Positions 1-11,267 are shown, numbered from the stretch's first letter. The stretch: DNA of 64,000 bases from Bettongia penicillata ogilbyi (GCA_023548195.1 JAJHZJ010000061.1:1776771-1840770); one strand, 5' to 3'. Program-made: numbers and translations. Notes: generated from the letters alone by a model not told the origin.

Positions 1-26
1 AAATACTTTGAATAGGTTCAGCAAAC

Positions 27-378
27 TATTTCCTCATCTGTGAAGTAGAGATATTGAACTAGAAGAACTCCAAGGTCCCTTTCATGAAATACAGTGAATG
101 GATTTTTTCTTATTAAAATTTCATGTAATTACCCAAGTGTTTAGGAAGGACCACAAGATAAAAAAGTAGGATTGGGGGGCAGAATGCTTGAATAGAAGTG
201 CTAGATTTTAATTAGAGGAGATGAGTTCAAATTCCAGCTGAGCTGCAGTATTTTTGTGATCTCTAGCCAATTACTTGATCTCTCTAGGCTTCAGCTTCAT
301 CATTTATAAGATAAGGGAGTTGGACTAGCTTGCTTCTCCGGTCCTTTCCACTCTCAATCTGTAATCCTGTGATCCCTG
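27..378 (+). mobile_element. Two MIR/THER-type SINE relics
   Basis: 27-95 is a 3' fragment: a CTCATCTGTGAAGTAGAG box followed by an AAGGTCCCTTTCA box. 195-378 is a longer copy with GAGTTCAAATTCCAGCT, a decayed tRNA-like body, a CATCATTTATAAGATAAG box and a GGTCCTTTCCACTC tail. Both are old, sense to DCLK1 and lack visible target duplications. Confidence 0.75.
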
Positions 379-394
379 AGAATGACAAACACTT

Positions 395-870
395 AAAATT
401 CATTTCATTTCAGCAAATGTCTAGGTCCCAGGGACCTAAAGATGAAAATGAAAGTCTCTTCCCTCAAGGAGCTTACTTTTTAATTACAGTATTGCCATGG
501 ATACATAAATTAGTATAATATAAGGAAAAATGAGGCAAAAGAGAAATCTTTTTAAACAAATTACTTAGGGGAACAAGGAAGGGAGCCCAGGCTCTTGAAG
601 GAAAATAGTTTCTGAGAAGTGGGAAGAAGCAGAAGAGTTATGTCCGACAGCTTATTAAAATGTGTGGGGACCAGATATGTAGTATGGAGCTCAAGGAACG
701 ATTAGCCTAGCTTAGCTAGAATTCATGAAGGGGAGAGTGAGGTAAATAAGGCAAGAAAGGTAAGTGAGAGCCTGACTGTGGAGGCCCTTAATGCTGGGCT
801 AAGATTATATTTTAAGCCTGTAGGTAGTTGGAAGTCAGTAGAAGTTTTTAGTCATGAGAAAAAGCACGCT
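395..870 (-). mobile_element. LINE-2 3' end, antisense
   Basis: It opens with the typical L2 terminal motif in reverse (CCTCAAGGAGCTTACTTT at 464-481) and continues through the purine-rich reverse of the C-terminal ORF2 and 3' region (AGTGAGGTAAATAAGGC, then GGAGGCCCTTAATGC). No open frame survives. Confidence 0.65.
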
Positions 871-1880
871 AAAAATAAAGTTGTTAACTTCCTCAGTAAT
901 GTTTCATGGTTTCCCAGTTCCATTTGCAGTATAGCACCCTCTTTGCCAAGCTGACAACCTTAGAGGAACTAAAGAATCCTAATGGAAACCAATAAGTCAC
1001 TGCCAGGTTCCTTGGACTCTGAGAAATGGGTCACCAGTTTGTAAAACAGGATGTTACCATCACAAGGAAGACACACTTGCAATGGGCTTAACAACTCCAT
1101 TTTGATAAAAGACTAATGGAAATTAGAGAGCTGAACTGGATAATGATGCTTTCCTCCAAGTGCCTCATATCCATATGTAGACAGCAGCTTCAGACTCCTT
1201 GAGACTCCACACCTCAAATCTCATGGAGAATTGAGTGGCTCTTGTCTCCAGTAGAGACAGATCCCATCATGATTAGCCTAGAAGGACTGTAGGGTTTGTA
1301 GAATCATGGGCTCCTGGCTGCAGAACTGGAAGGGACATCAGGGGCCAGAAGATGCCCCTTCATTTTGATGAGGAATTTGAGGCATAAGGGAGCAAGGAAG
1401 CTTCCCAAGGTCACAGAAAGTAAGAGGGAAAAGTGGTATCAGCAAAGCAACTGCCTTTGTGTCAGACTTTATTAAAACTGAAACCTCTTGCTGCACTGTG
1501 CTGAACAGGTACATTTTATTGTCATTTTTAAAAATTTGTATACCACATTTGCAAACAAAAGTTTAGGTAGAATTTGATGACGATTGTGTCCTAAGGGATA
1601 CTTTCCTACTTCAAAAGTAGTGGCATCAGAGAATAAATACTATTATTGTCTTGCTGTAACTCCGTGAATACAAAAGTAATTCTTAAGTAATAAGGATATT
1701 GTAGGTTTTTAAAACTTTTGGGCTAATCGTTCTTTAGGGTTTCATTTTTATTTTGTTTTATTTATTTATTTTTTGATAAAGAATACTTTTTATCCAAACA
1801 TTCTAGAAGGTGATTTGGAATTATACACAACTGTATGTACCTTCTGAGATCGAGTGATACCACTGCCCCTAAAGGGGTCA
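871..1880. other. Intron, mostly unassigned; one antisense MIR-like relic
   Basis: 1293-1450 resembles an antisense MIR/THER SINE: GAACTGGAAGGGACATCAGG, a CATTTTGATGAGGAA box and CCCAAGGTCACAGA. The rest shows no gene, RNA or repeat that I recognise. Confidence 0.5.
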
Positions 1881-2236
1881 AAGATAAGGAGAAAGGACCC
1901 AGAGGTCCAAAAATATTTAAAATAAATTTATGGTTGTTGCTGAAGCAAATCTCTGGAAACAAACTGGTTATACAGCAGTTGGGAGACAGCTGAATAAATA
2001 GTATTGTATGAGTTTAATCGAATATAATTGTGCCACGATAAATGACAAAAGGGATGAATTTAGTGAAACCAGGGAAGACTTATGAACTATTTCAGAGTGG
2101 AATGAGCAGTCGTACACTAACTACAATAACATGAAGGAAAACAATTTTCAAACATTTAAGGAGTTCTGATCAATGGCAGTGATCAATCATGACGGATGAT
2201 GAAGCATGCCTTCTACCTCCTTGGAAAGAGATGATA
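1881..2236 (+). mobile_element. Marsupial L1 3' region, first part
   Basis: Matches the marsupial L1 3' block: CAGTTGGGAGACAGCTGAAT, ATTGTGCCACGATAAATGA, AACCAGGGAAGACTTATGAA, GAGTGGAATGAGCAG and GAGTTCTGATCAATG. It parallels the copy at 9540-10420. It is interrupted at 2245 by a hAT element and resumes at 2456. Confidence 0.7.
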
Positions 2237-2455
2237 GACCAGAGCAGAGGTGGGGAACCTGCAGCTTTGAGGCTACATCTGGCCTTCTGGGTCCTCTGGT
2301 GTGGCCTTTTGATTGAGTCCAAGTTTTACAGAACAAATCCTTTTATTAAAGGGATTTGTTCTGTGAACTTTGGATTCAGTCAAAGGGCCTCACTTGAGGA
2401 CCTAGAGGACCATGTATGGCCATGTGTCTGCAGATTCTCCACCTCTGGACTAGAG
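2237..2455. mobile_element. hAT-type MITE with 8-bp target duplication (copy 1)
   Basis: The 203-bp element at 2245-2447 has inverted ends CAGAGGTGGGGAACCTGCAG and CTGCAGATTCTCCACCTCTG. It is flanked by near-identical 8-bp duplications, GACCAGAG (2237-2244) and GACTAGAG (2448-2455). Eight-base duplications and CAG...CTG ends are hallmarks of hAT transposons. There is no transposase; the apparent ORF across it is chance. A relative lies at 6489-6693. Confidence 0.9.
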
Positions 2456-2815
2456 ATACAGAATAGAACATGCATTTTCAAACATATCCAAAGTATGATT
2501 TAAAAAAAAAATTGACTATACGTATTGGTAATAACCAATAGTAGTTGTCAGTGGAGTGGGTAGTTAGGGAAAGTGATTCAAAAAAGGAAGAAAAGAAAAG
2601 AGAATGTCAATGAAATGTTAACATAATACACAGAAGAGAGCAGAAAGAAGTTCAGAAATCATAGGCAAACATGTCAGTATTGGTATGATTATGTTTAATT
2701 CCATGTATGCCTAAAAAATATGGTACGTATAAGATATTTACATTCTCACATAATTCTTTTTCCCCCTGTTTTTTGTATATGGAAACATTCATGTTTGTTG
2801 AGGTTAACTAGCTTC
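2456..2815 (+). mobile_element. Marsupial L1 3' UTR, second part
   Basis: Continues the L1 block after the hAT insertion. It contains the purine-rich AAAAAGGAAGAAAAGAAAAG segment and the TTTTTTGTATATGGAAACAT motif shared with 10347 and 60790, ending near 2815. Confidence 0.6.
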
Positions 2816-3084
2816 ATGAAAAAGAAAAAGAAATAAAGAATACTTCCTGCCTATTGATTAGAGAGTTGAGTGATGCTGTAAAATGATAGGGCTCTGGTCA
2901 CTTCAGATCTAACAGAAAAGGCAGCCCTCTGAAGCATGATATATTACCTGGTGAATTTTCATATAATCAGTTGGTCCTAAAATTCCTTTGATTCCAGTTC
3001 TTTACTATGGCCATGCTACCCCCACCTCCTAACTCCCCTACCTCCCACTGCCTGCATGCAGACATTAATCAGTCACTGAATGTT
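2816..3084. other. Intron, nothing recognised
   Basis: AT-rich sequence with a short C-rich patch at 3010-3055. No repeat motif, RNA gene or supported ORF is visible. Confidence 0.5.
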
Positions 3085-4160
3085 ACATGTCTTCTACATA
3101 CAGAGCACTCTGCTAGGCACTGTGTAAAGATTCAAGGATATGTAAGCCATGCACACTGATCCCTTGAGAAGTTTATAATTTTGTGGAAAAGAAAAGACAT
3201 TTATACATTGAAGAGGGATTTGTATTTGCAGAAACTTAGGGAAGGTTTCTTGTAGAAGGTGAGATTTTTAGTTGGAATTTAAAAAGAAGCCAAGGAGGTC
3301 AGTATTCTATGCAGAGGAGAATGTTCCAGGAATAGAATATAGCCAGAGAAAATGGCTAGAGCCAAGAAATGGAGTATCTTGTCCAGTGTCCATTCTTGTC
3401 CGGAATGGCCAGTGTCACTGGATCAAAAAGAATATGGTGGGCATTAAGGGGTAAGAAGACTGGCAAAGTAGGAGGGGGCTAGGTTATAAATGGATTTGAA
3501 TGCCAGAGTATTTTGTAGTTGTTCCTGGAGCCAAAAAAAGTCACTGTATTGAGTAGGGAATGACATAATAAGCCCTGCACTTTAGGAAAAATCATATTAG
3601 TGGCCAAATGGAAAATGAACTGGAGAGGGAAGAGACTTGAGGCAAGCTGGCTCACCAGCAGGCTATTCATGTCAATCAAGACATGAGGAAGGGCCTGTAT
3701 TAGAATTATGGCAGTGTCAAAGGAAAAAGGGGAGTATTCAAGAGATGTTATAAAGGTGAAATCAACAGGTCTTGCCAATACCTTGAATATGAGGGGTGAG
3801 AGATATTGAGGAATCCGAAGCTTGCAAGCTGAAGGGACTAGGAGAAATAGGGAAGGTCGGAGATTTGGAGGGTTTAGGAGGAAAGATAATGAATTCTGTT
3901 TTGGACACATGGAGTTTAAGATGTCTACTGAACACCCAGGTCAAGGTGTCTGAAAGGCAGTTGGAGATGGGAGACTGCAGGTCAGCTAGAGATTGGGACC
4001 AGAAAGGTAGATTTGAGAATCATCTGCATAGAGATGGAATTAAATCAATGAGAGTTGAGATCACCAAGACAAGTAGTCATGGAAGCCCTTTATGGAGAAG
4101 GGAAGATTTAAGCCAGGCCTACAAGAATGGAGAAGATCTCAAAATGTAGAATATTTTTCT
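3085..4160 (-). mobile_element. Antisense LINE-2 with recognisable ORF2 piece
   Basis: On the minus strand 3944-3762 reads HLKLHVSKTEFIIFPPKP and later SLTPHIQGIGKTC, both standard L2 ORF2 motifs just after the reverse-transcriptase active-site region. 3085-3560 is the reversed L2 3' end (GAGCACTCTGCTAGGCACTG, then GAAGGTTTCTTGTAGAAGG). The frame is short and the rest is broken, so this is a dead fragment. Confidence 0.85.
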
Positions 4161-5281
4161 GCAATTTGTTGGGTGTATATTGATGTGGGAGGGGCATGTA
4201 GATGTTAGACTAGTTAGGCTAGTTTACTTGGATGGGAGGGTTTGAAAAAGTTTGAATTGAAAAAAACAGAATAGTTGGGAGAATAGATTGCAATGAGATT
4301 GTAAGTTGCCTGGAATTCCTGAAGATGAACTTGAATTATATTTTGTAGAAATAGGGGAAGCCATTGAACTTTACTGACCATGAGAATAGTTAAACTGAAA
4401 ATGTTGCAAGAAATATTAACTGGCAAGTAAGTATTGGACCAGAGAATTAGCAAACAAATTAGGGCGCTTAGGCCAGTAGATCCTGATGTGATCAGGACCT
4501 GAAGTAAAGTACCAATTGTGAAGATGAAAGAGAAAGAGTAAATGCAAGAAAGAATCATCAGCCTTTAGTGAGGGTTATGGAGTATAATAGAATTTGAGAA
4601 GACTAAAAATGATGGCATCCTTTATAGAAATAAGAATCCAGGAGAACCGGTTAGTGCAAGGAAATCAATTTGGCTTTAGATATGTTAAAATCAGCATGGT
4701 GATGGGGTGTACAGTAGGAAAATAGACCTAGATGGTAGAAGGATAAGCAGTGTAGAGAGCTGCTTTGGGGGCAGAATTAAAGCCCTGAAAGTTTTCTGAC
4801 CAAGAGAAGCATGGAAGACCAAGGAACCAACCTTGGTCAATGTCCACACGCAGGAATGGGAAAAGAAAGAGACATGATTCAAGGAAACCAAGAAGGACAG
4901 TTGGAGAAGAACTTGAAAGTATCATTGAGTATCCTTAAGACCAAGGTAAAGGAGCATTTCAACAGCACAGGAGTGAAATCTCTAAAGCATATCAACTTTT
5001 TAAGGGATAAGAAGCACTTCTACGAACATTCTTAAACTGTACTTTTCATACCATACACACTTTCAAAGGATTGCGTATAGATTTCATGACAACTTTAAAT
5101 GTACTTGTCTCTACATTTCTATTATTTTGCTTGTCTCCCTTGTGCCAAACAGAACTAGCTCCTTATGAACTGGAGTTTATGTTTATGAAGGATGTCACTG
5201 GTAAATCACCGATCTTTTCTCACTCAGTCCCTAAGTAATTTGGTCCTCTTCCGTCAGAACCAGAACAAAGAACCATCAACC
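4161..5281. other. Unassigned purine-rich intron
   Basis: Adjoins the antisense L2 and shares its purine bias, so it may be older LINE or LTR sequence, but I found no diagnostic motif. The open frames here (for example 4214-4558 minus) have low-complexity composition and no known domain. Confidence 0.4.
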
Positions 5282-5516
5282 AACCCCACGTAATCAGATT
5301 CTGGCAACCTTTTTTCCTTTTAAACAAATTTTGAGTATCTTTTGTTCCAATGTTACCTACATTTTTCCCTATAGAAAGTCTCTTTTCTCTGAGAGCTGTT
5401 CCATATAACAAAGAATTTTTTAAAAAAAGAAAGAGAAAGGAAAAAGAGAAAGAAAAATCAGCAAACTCAATTGGTACTTTGAAAAGAAATGATATGCAGT
5501 GTTCCATCCCCTGCCC

Positions 5517-5613
<97 letters not shown>

Positions 5614-5640
5614 CTCCCTCCTTCCCTCCATCATATGGAG
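5282..5640 (-). mobile_element. Marsupial interspersed repeat copy carrying a (CT)n tract
   Basis: Parallels 43860-44100: both have a poly-A/purine segment (TTTAAAAAAAGAAAGAGAAA), an AAAAATCAGCAA box, a GCAGTGTTCCATCCCCTG or equivalent GTTCTATGGCCCTGG box, and a CT-rich end. The class is uncertain; an antisense L1 part is my best guess. Confidence 0.45.
5520..5610. repeat. (CT)n microsatellite, about 45 units
   Basis: A perfect CT dinucleotide run of about 91 bp, followed by an imperfect CCCT/CCTT stretch to about 5630. It is a pure pyrimidine strand with mirror symmetry. Confidence 0.98.
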
Positions 5641-6480
5641 AAGTTTAAGGTGGTGAGACTAGGAACTTCTAAAGTCAGCTCAGGTCTAGACATTCAGCTC
5701 TTTCCCTACTAACAGAAAGCGAAATGAAATGACAGCCCCGAATCAGTAAAAGCATTTAATGGGAACATAAAATAGAAACATAAAACAATGGAAACAGTCT
5801 CAGCACCCACTTTTAATTCTTCCCAGCCTAGCCCCGGAAGGAAGCTTCCCCCTTCCCAATTCATGCATGTGATGGGGAAACAGGGTAAAATCTCCTAGTC
5901 TAGCTGCTAGGACTCTCCTTCACAGAGCCCAGATGTCTACCTTATGAGTCAGAATTTAGAGATCGTCATTTACTCCCACTTGCTCTCAGCCACCCACCAA
6001 TGTTAGCTCCCAGGCATCACTCCACCCCCAGGAGCCTCCCTCCACAGCTTCTACCTCATACTGGCAGACCCTAGCAGTTTTTGCACCTCTGCTGGCTTAC
6101 AACATGCTCCTTATGGTTTGGCCGGCAGCCTGCCTCTCCCTAGTGCATACTGACCTCCATTTCTAGGTGGCTCCATCACTTTTTGCTGTGTCCACCATAT
6201 ATGACTAAAATCCACCTCTCTCTTTCCTCCATCTTCTCATTGTGACATTCCCTGTCCTTTCAGTACTACATCTCATGGGAATTTTAAATTGACTTACTAT
6301 CAAGTCAGACTTTTGGAGCCCTCATGGAAAATGTGACTACGTTTGAACAGACTAGTATTAATTTTGTTCTAGGTATTCATTTCTTTCCATCCTAACAGAA
6401 ACCAAAGATGTGATGGGAAGGAATTAGGTTTGCCCTAATCTAGCTCTTCTTACATTTAAGTTATAGAATTCAATACAATA
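5641..6480. other. Unassigned pyrimidine-rich intron
   Basis: 5800-6250 is C/T-rich with an LTR-like feel (AGCATTTAATGGGAAC near its left edge could be a reversed terminal region), but I see no TG...CA ends, TATA box and polyA signal in proper spacing. Nothing else is recognised. Confidence 0.4.
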
Positions 6481-6701
6481 TACTAAAGAAGGGATGGGGA
6501 ACCCAAGGCCTTGAGGACATATGTGGTCCTTCTAAGTCCTTGGGTTGTGGCCTTTTGACTGAGTCCAAGATATACAGAACAAATCCTTTCGTTAAGGGGA
6601 TTCATTCTGTGAAGTTTGGATTCAGCCCAAGGGTCTGCACTTGAGGACCTAGAGGGCCATATGTGGCCTTGAGACTGTAGGCTCCCACCCCTGTACTAAG
6701 G
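6481..6701. mobile_element. hAT-type MITE with 8-bp target duplication (copy 2)
   Basis: The 205-bp element at 6489-6693 is clearly related to copy 1: both carry TGTGGCCTTTTGA, TGAGTCCAAG, ACAGAACAAATCCTTT and TTGAGGACCTAGAGG in the same order. The duplications TACTAAAG (6481-6488) and TACTAAGG (6694-6701) match at 7 of 8 bases. The left end has lost the first C of the terminal repeat. Non-coding and dead. Confidence 0.9.
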
Positions 6702-7306
6702 AATAATAGTTGTTTCCAGAAGATCCTGCCTATGATGCCCATGTATGACCTATGAACTTGAGAGAGGACTCCAAGGAGCTCCTGTTGCCTTTAGCCATTT
6801 GCCCATTATTATAAAGCATTTATCATATTAACTACCTTGGAAGGCAAAGAAATCCCAGACCTGAGAAGGAGATACTGATTGAGATAGGGGAGAATGTAGG
6901 TAAGGAAATGGAAGAATGGTGGCTGCAAGCTTTTTGGTCATTAGATAAGAATTGCGAAACAGGAATAACCTAAGCAGTCTTGGGACTGAGGGTGTCTGAA
7001 CCCTGATCCAAGGCTAGCTGTTCAATCCTTTGTCCTTAATACACTTTGGATTGCTGAACCCTCAAAGACTACAGCTTCTTTTTTCTTTCTGCCCCCAAAA
7101 TACCTAGCAGAATATGTTACACGTAGTAAATGCTCCATAAATACTATCACCTTGTGGGTCAACCATGTCCATAGCCCCGGGGACATCAAGGAGGATGAGT
7201 AACTGAATTTGGCCACTTAGAGGTGATTCTTGAACTCCCAGAGTGCTGCAATACAACAAAAACACTATAGCACAATAAAAAAAATTTGTAAATACCCAGT
7301 CTATGC
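6702..7306. other. Intron, little recognised
   Basis: 7075-7150 (TACCTAGCAGAATATGTTAC, then TAAATGCTCCATAAATACT) resembles a degraded sense L2 3' end. Otherwise nothing is supported. Confidence 0.4.
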
Positions 7307-7324
7307 GGGGGGGGGGGGGGGGGG
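7307..7324. repeat. G18 homopolymer
   Basis: Eighteen consecutive G residues, followed by TAGGGAGAGAG. G runs of this length are rare in mammalian DNA and can form a G-quadruplex; some of the length may be a sequencing artefact. Confidence 0.9.
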
Positions 7325-9151
7325 TAGGGAGAGAGATACAGCTTAGATAAGATACAGATAGTCTAGTGGGGAGCTAAGGCAACACAAATAGCTATTATAA
7401 ATCTATTAACATTATACTGTGGGTGGGTAAGTGGGTGTGGAACTCCTTGAGAAAAGTTGACAAGTGGGAATAATTTGGAGGGACCTTTCCCCCTAAGGCA
7501 TTTTCTTTTCCTTGCAAGTTTGGGTTTAGAACTTTAAAGCACTCAGAGACATCTTGGGGCTACATTTAAAATCCCAGCTGCTACTTCTAATTCAGAAAAG
7601 TCTTCTTGGTGACAAGATGATGAGGGCTTGATTTCCCAGGGCTAGCCTCTTCTCTCTTGCCAGCCCCCCTCCAACCCAACCCCCGAAATACATAAGCCTT
7701 TCCTGTGTCTAGACATGAAGATTTCTGTTTCTCCCTTTCCTCATAAACTCCAGACACACTCAGGCTCCAAGCCTTCCTTTCTGTTTTTACAGAGCAATAG
7801 TCACTAACTAATTCTTTGTGAAAGTTGTTGAATCAGACTGATGTGCAGAGGAGAGCTCAGGTCTACCCAGCCCTCCATATAGTCCTTTTGTTGAATAATT
7901 TTCTGTCTCCATCAATTTTCTTTATTTTTCACTATATCAGACATTCCAAACTCTACCAAAGCTTCTAAACTATCTTCCCCCAAAAAACAGGACAGGTTGC
8001 CCACCTAGCATACATACAAGTTGTCAAAACTGAGATGTCTGGCCACCTTATCCAAATTAAAATCTTTCCTCTGCACATCGGAGAGCCCTCCTTCTGCTCA
8101 AACCTGACATCTTTGCTCATCTCTCCCCAGCAGCCCCCAATGCCTTTAAGGGCTTCTTGCACCTGACGCCTATGAAGTTGACATTTCATTAAAATGATAG
8201 GTCAGGTCCCCTATCATTCCACAGAATCACTAATGGCCCAGAAGTATTCTTTACCAAATAGCACATTATATTTTAAAAATAATAATTTGCCAATACAGCA
8301 TTTTGGAAAAATGTCAGAGTTAATCATCATTAGACATGATATAGGTATTCAAAGGTAGCATACATAATAACCTTACCTAAAGGACAGCTTCTTGGATTGA
8401 CTACCCAATGGTCAGTATCTGCTGTATAGGATTTCTCACTTAAACAGAATTTGAGTCATCCACATTAGCAAAGCAATGGCAATTAAAGTACAGAAATAGT
8501 CCCAACTAAACTGTGTGCTGAAACAGAACTCGTTAAAACAGGCTTCCGAGAGTGACATAACTGTCCCTTGGTATTCCTTAGATAGCTAAACAGTGGCTTA
8601 GAAAAAGTTCTTAACCTGTATTGTCAGCAAAGCACCTTACTTACGTTGTGTCATTTGATTTGAAAAGGCTTTATAGCCAATGGATTATTAGAGTAAATGG
8701 GATACAGGGAAGGACTGTTGGTTGAAATGCACAGATAATTCTAGAACCTAAGTTTAGCCATGTTTTTCAAACTTTACTCAAACCAACCTTTTCTGAGCAA
8801 ATTGTTAGAACACTTGTCATTCCCTAACAAATAACCAGTTTGGGAAATGTGAGTTTTTTGTCTTCTCTACCTCTGCCCATCCTCCCTTGTGCAAAGCTGG
8901 TGAGCTGTCAAGGAGCTGAAAGGGATGGAGGAAGATGGGAAAGAAGCAAAGGTCAAGGGGGTTTCTAGTTAGTTCACCAACCAAGTTCATGTTGTTAAAA
9001 TCAGAGAGGTAGATATAGGGCTTTTTTTAAATCTCAGATAACATTGTCACAGATCATTGTTTTGGGAAATGACAGTCTTCATATTTATATACTAGATCTC
9101 AGTATCCTTCGCGAACAATTGCTGGTTTCCTTTTACAGTAGCTAATATATA
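7325..9151. other. Intron, nothing recognised
   Basis: About 1.8 kb without a gene or clear repeat. 7440-8220 is more C-rich and 8280-9120 AT-rich. The short minus-strand ORF at 7965-8189 has no recognisable domain. Confidence 0.45.
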
Positions 9152-9445
9152 TAATGGAGAAGGAATTGGTAAACCACGCCAGCATTTTTACCAAGAAAAC
9201 TCCAAATGGGGTCATGAAGGCTGAACAGCAAAAGTATAGTGTTTTAAAGTTTACAAAAGGCTCTGCACATGACGTTTCATATGATTTTCACAATGACCCT
9301 TTGGGGAATATACTAGAGGTATTGTCTATCATCACGATATTACTGATGAAAAACAACTCTCTCATAGTCATACATCTGGTATCAGTGTTGGAATTTGAAT
9401 CCAGCCCTTTCCTACCTCCAAGCCAAGCATTCTTCCACTGTAGCA
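9152..9445. mobile_element. SINE tail fragment (+) next to antisense MIR
   Basis: 9152-9230 is the RTE-like 3' part of a marsupial SINE (GGAGAAGGAATTGGTAAACC, then CTCCAAATGGGGTCATGAAG). 9238-9445 is an antisense MIR-type body (AAGTTTACAAAAGGCTCTGC, then GAATTTGAATCCAGCCC). Confidence 0.7.
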
Positions 9446-9539
9446 TGTTATATGCTTCTACTCTACTATGCTTTCATGATCATATGATTCATGAGATAGT
9501 CATTCATCTTTTCCACTTTTTTGATTACTATCAGAACTA

Positions 9540-10420
9540 AAGCTGATGAAAGGGGAAAATGTTAGAAAATATATATAAGAATATCTGTGGCAGCTATTAT
9601 CGTTGTAGCCAAAAACTGGAAATCAAAGGAAGGGGGTATGTCTGAATTGGGGAATCAATGTGTGATACGTTAATGTGATGAAATACAGGGTGTCTCAAAA
9701 GTCTTAGTTTTAATAAATTAAAAATATACTATCAAAGCTTTGAACTACTCTAAAACTTTTGAGATAACTTGTATTATTGTGCCTTAAAAAATGACTAGGG
9801 GTGGTTTTAGAAAAGCCTAGGAAAACATGTATGAACTGATGCAGAGTGAAGTGAATAGACAGTGCTGTGAAGAAAAGTTGGATAATCTTAAAACTGTTCA
9901 TTGTAATGACCAACCATGATTATAGACCAACGATAACATGTGCTACCCATCTCCTGACAAAGGTAATAGACTCAAGGTGCAGAATGAATTACTCATTTTA
10001 AGACATGTATAATATGAGAAGTTTGTTTTACCTGACTATGCATATATGTTAGAAGGGTTTTATTTTTCTTTCTCTTAATTTGTGAAGGGAAAATTGGGAA
10101 GGAAAATAGGGTGGTGACAATGATTACCAAAAAAGAAAGAAAGAAAAAGAGAGAGGAGGGGCCATTGAAACTTTAAAAAAAAATACACAAAAGAAAGCAG
10201 ACGGAAGGCCAGGGGGAGATACAAACAAGTAGGACACCTTTGAGAGTTTCAAGGTGAATTTATTATTTACCTAAAAGAAAAAAGCAAATTGGATATAATA
10301 AAGATTATCTGAATCACATGCAGCCCTCCTTTCTTGTATTTTTTGTATATGGAAATGCTTTTTTTATTTGTTCCAAAAGTCTGGGGGGGAGGGAAGATTC
10401 CTTTTTCACTAAAGAAAAAC
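9540..10420 (+). mobile_element. Marsupial L1 3' region, interrupted by a mariner MITE
   Basis: Contains AAAACTGGAAATCAAAGG, GAATTGGGGAATCAATG, GAACTGATGCAGAGTGAAG, CAATGACC-type and ATGACCAACCATGATTATAG boxes, CATCTCCTGACAAAGG, TGACTATGCATATATG, and the GGAAGGCCAGGGGGAGATAC 3' UTR segment ending near GTCTGGGGGGGAGGG. These are the C-terminal ORF2 and 3' UTR landmarks of marsupial L1. No ORF remains. Confidence 0.75.
9684..9773. mobile_element. 86-bp mariner-type MITE with TA duplication
   Basis: The element at 9686-9771 starts CAGGGTGTCTCAAAAGTCTT and ends AAACTTTTGAGATAACTTG, which is an imperfect reverse complement of the start. It is flanked by TA on both sides (9684-9685 and 9772-9773), as Tc1/mariner elements are. 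It sits inside the L1 3' end and so is younger than it. Confidence 0.85.
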
Positions 10421-11267
10421 AAAGTAGACGTAAATATAAACCAACCACACTATTGTTAAGTTTTAAGGAGATTCCCTAGGCAATACCACATGATCTAGGT
10501 CTTAGAAACTATTTATGTCAAGAAGGTTTCCCTTGCATTCGATTTGTGTCTTTTCTTGCCATGATTTAATTTCTTTATTTTATTTTTATTTATGGTGAAG
10601 ATGGAGAAAAGCTAATTGAAGCCTTCTTAGACGCTTATCTTAAAATCAGCTTTTGATTATTTCTCATTAACATAAAATAAAAACAGAGCTGACTCTTATC
10701 TAGTTAGGATTTGATTTTTTTTTCAATTTTAAAATGTGGGGTGTTTCCTTATTTGTAAAATGAGAGAATTGAACTACTCAATGTCCTCTAAGGCCCCTTC
10801 AGCTCTGGATTCATGATGCTGTCATCCAGTGGTTATGCTGAAAGACTTGTCCTTTGTAGAAAATTATACTTCCTTTTGCATAATTAAACCATCTTGTCAT
10901 TACTTAATTAAATCAGTATGCATGATCTAATTGTTTATAGATGATTAAGGGGTTGTAAAATATTTTTAACTAAATATTTTTGAGATTATTTTAAACAGTT
11001 GTCCAAGGCCTTTAATGTTATTGCCTTTGTGGAGACAGAGTAATGCTTTAGTTCCTTCTACTTCCAGTTAAGTCTCTGATAGTGTCCTCACATTGCCATC
11101 AAGTCAGTGCCCCCAGTGAGGGTCCAAGGTGGGACAGAAGTACAAAACTCAGTACAATAATACAGATAAAGCTACAACAGAATGGACTGATGACCACTGA
11201 AAATTTCGCACCCCATAAAGGCTTGAGTTTTGCCGCCTAAACATAGAGGGAAATGACCTTGCACAGT
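10421..11267. other. Intron with one MIR/THER tail
   Basis: 10745-10825 is a sense SINE 3' end (TTATTTGTAAAATGAGAGAA, then AAGGCCCCTTCAGCTCTGG). The remainder is AT-rich with TTTTATTTTTATTT patches and no recognised feature. Confidence 0.5.

Noticed and set aside
2189..2503. 104-codon plus-strand ORF
   Set aside because: It spans the hAT MITE and its L1 flanks; the protein is a chance reading of non-coding transposon ends.
3479..3944. Minus-strand ORFs of 60 and 143 codons as genes
   Set aside because: The KTEFIIFPPKP and SLTPHIQ motifs show that they are pieces of a dead LINE-2 ORF2.
5350..5712. 120-codon Ser/Leu-rich ORF
   Set aside because: Most of it is the translation of the (CT)n tract.
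9152..9230. Ruminant origin suggested by BovB-like SINE tails
   Set aside because: Marsupial SINEs also carry RTE tails, and the tRNA heads, L1 3' ends and hAT families fit a marsupial rather than a ruminant.
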